NCBI GenBank assembly: GCA_002315455.1
Contig: DCGG01000114.1
Coordinates: 10,388 to 16,344, forward strand
Direction: 5' to 3'
Length of the DNA: 5,957 bases
Source of the DNA: Lentisphaeria bacterium UBA1784
GTDB lineage: Bacteria; Verrucomicrobiota; Lentisphaeria; Victivallales; Victivallaceae
In this document: positions 5,402 to 5,957 of the stretch, piece by piece
Position numbering within the stretch: position 1 is the first letter of the stretch
Layout: the number at the start of each line of letters is the position of its first letter
Position numbers and translations under genes: made by a program
The notes under the pieces: generated by a model
What the model saw: only the letters and a program-made list of their open reading frames with translations
The model's database searches: none
What the model was told of the DNA's origin: nothing

Positions 5402-5957
5402 TCAGAAAAGCTGCTTGGGATACTTGCCTGTATTGACGAGATTTGCCAGCGCCGCCTGGAAAATCGGGCGGTCCTCCCGGTAGGTGATGCCGAACCAACT
5501 GTCCGTAGTCTGCCGCATGGCGATCTCTGCCTTACCGTTGCGGATCAGGGTATCGACCACGCCGGGGAGGTAGAACTCGCTCTTCAGTTCGGTGCCGCGG
5601 GCCTTGAGGAACTCGATGAAGAGCGCCTCCAGTTCTCCGACCAGTTCCTCGTGGAAGCCCCAGGAGTTCATGGAGGCGGCCTCTGCGCCGGAGAACTCCA
5701 CTTCGGAACCATCCTCCTGCGTACTGATGATTTTGCCGTCCCGGCGGAAGATCTTGGTGTTCTCCACCACTTTTGTCAGGTGGCCGGCGCCGTCATCGGA
5801 ACAGATGCCCCGGGAGACGGAACCGTTTTCGCTCAAGGTGTTATCCAGCCGGAAAGCGGCGATGCAGCCGCCCACCTTGCCGGCGGGTTTGGGCTGACGG
5901 AGGTAGTCCGCGAGGACCTTGTAACTGCTGGCTCCGTAGAAGTCGTCCGCATTGATG
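5402..5957 (-). CDS. Sugar-1-phosphate nucleotidyltransferase, C-terminal part (5' end outside window)
   Basis: The frame stays open to the right edge, giving the last 184 complete codons of a protein; the N-terminal part with the GG(x)GxR nucleotide-binding loop is outside. The first visible residues, INADDFYG, are the central motif of this NTP-transferase family, with an aspartate expected to bind the metal. Next come YKVLADYL, then VSRGIC, a lysine-containing KVVENTKI stretch, the MNSWGF strand, EFYLPGVVDTLI and the C-terminal SWFGITYREDRP. These match UTP:sugar-1-phosphate uridylyltransferase-like proteins that often accompany NahK-like kinases. The reaction would be sugar-1-phosphate plus NTP giving NDP-sugar and pyrophosphate; UTP is likely but not shown. 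An internal GTG at 5873-5875 could be taken as a start, but this would remove the NADD motif, so the gene clearly extends beyond the window. It is upstream in the operon with the kinase. Confidence 0.9.
   Translation of the reverse strand, partial: INADDFYGASSYKVLADYLRQPKPAGKVGGCIAAFRLDNTLSENGSVSRGICSDDGAGHLTKVVENTKIFRRDGKIISTQEDGSEVEFSGAEAASMNSWGFHEELVGELEALFIEFLKARGTELKSEFYLPGVVDTLIRNGKAEIAMRQTTDSWFGITYREDRPIFQAALANLVNTGKYPKQLF

Overview
The window reads as ordinary chromosomal DNA of a GC-rich bacterium, most likely a member of the PVC superphylum close to Lentisphaerota (Victivallis-like). The main clue is the short pseudopilin-like protein. Its N-terminus has a basic residue, not glycine, before FTLVELL, and it carries a C-terminal H-X9-DG motif, a type found in many copies in Lentisphaerota and Planctomycetota. 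This placement is an inference from family style, not from a database search.

Layout, left to right. Positions 1-155 form a divergent promoter region. A leftward sigma70-type promoter (TTGAAA, 17 bp, TATATT) points out of the window, and a rightward one (TTGACA, 17 bp, TATCTT) lies just before a tRNA gene with anticodon CAU (156-232), best read as elongator tRNA-Met. A compact intrinsic terminator follows (247-273). Next comes a 236-residue polytopic membrane protein with a histidine-rich cytosolic or periplasmic loop, resembling the NiCoT/RcnA/UreH group of metal transporters (332-1042). A hairpin and a weak promoter separate it from rmuC (1177-2670). The rmuC gene is followed after 13 bases by an exported DNA/RNA non-specific endonuclease with a complete DRGH active site (2684-3517).

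The right half is a leftward, probably single operon, transcribed from beyond the right edge: a sugar-phosphate nucleotidyltransferase (5' end missing, 5402-5957), a NahK-like anomeric sugar kinase (4271-5374) and the pseudopilin-like protein (3540-4259), with gaps of 27 and 11 bases. The kinase and nucleotidyltransferase together would turn a free sugar into a sugar-1-phosphate and then an NDP-sugar. The rightward and leftward groups converge with 22 bases between them and no clear terminator.

No mobile element, CRISPR array, phage gene or evident defence cassette was seen. The points most worth following up are the tRNA-transporter arrangement, the 11-base motif shared by two promoters, the rmuC-nuclease pair, and the pseudopilin joined to a sugar-activation operon.
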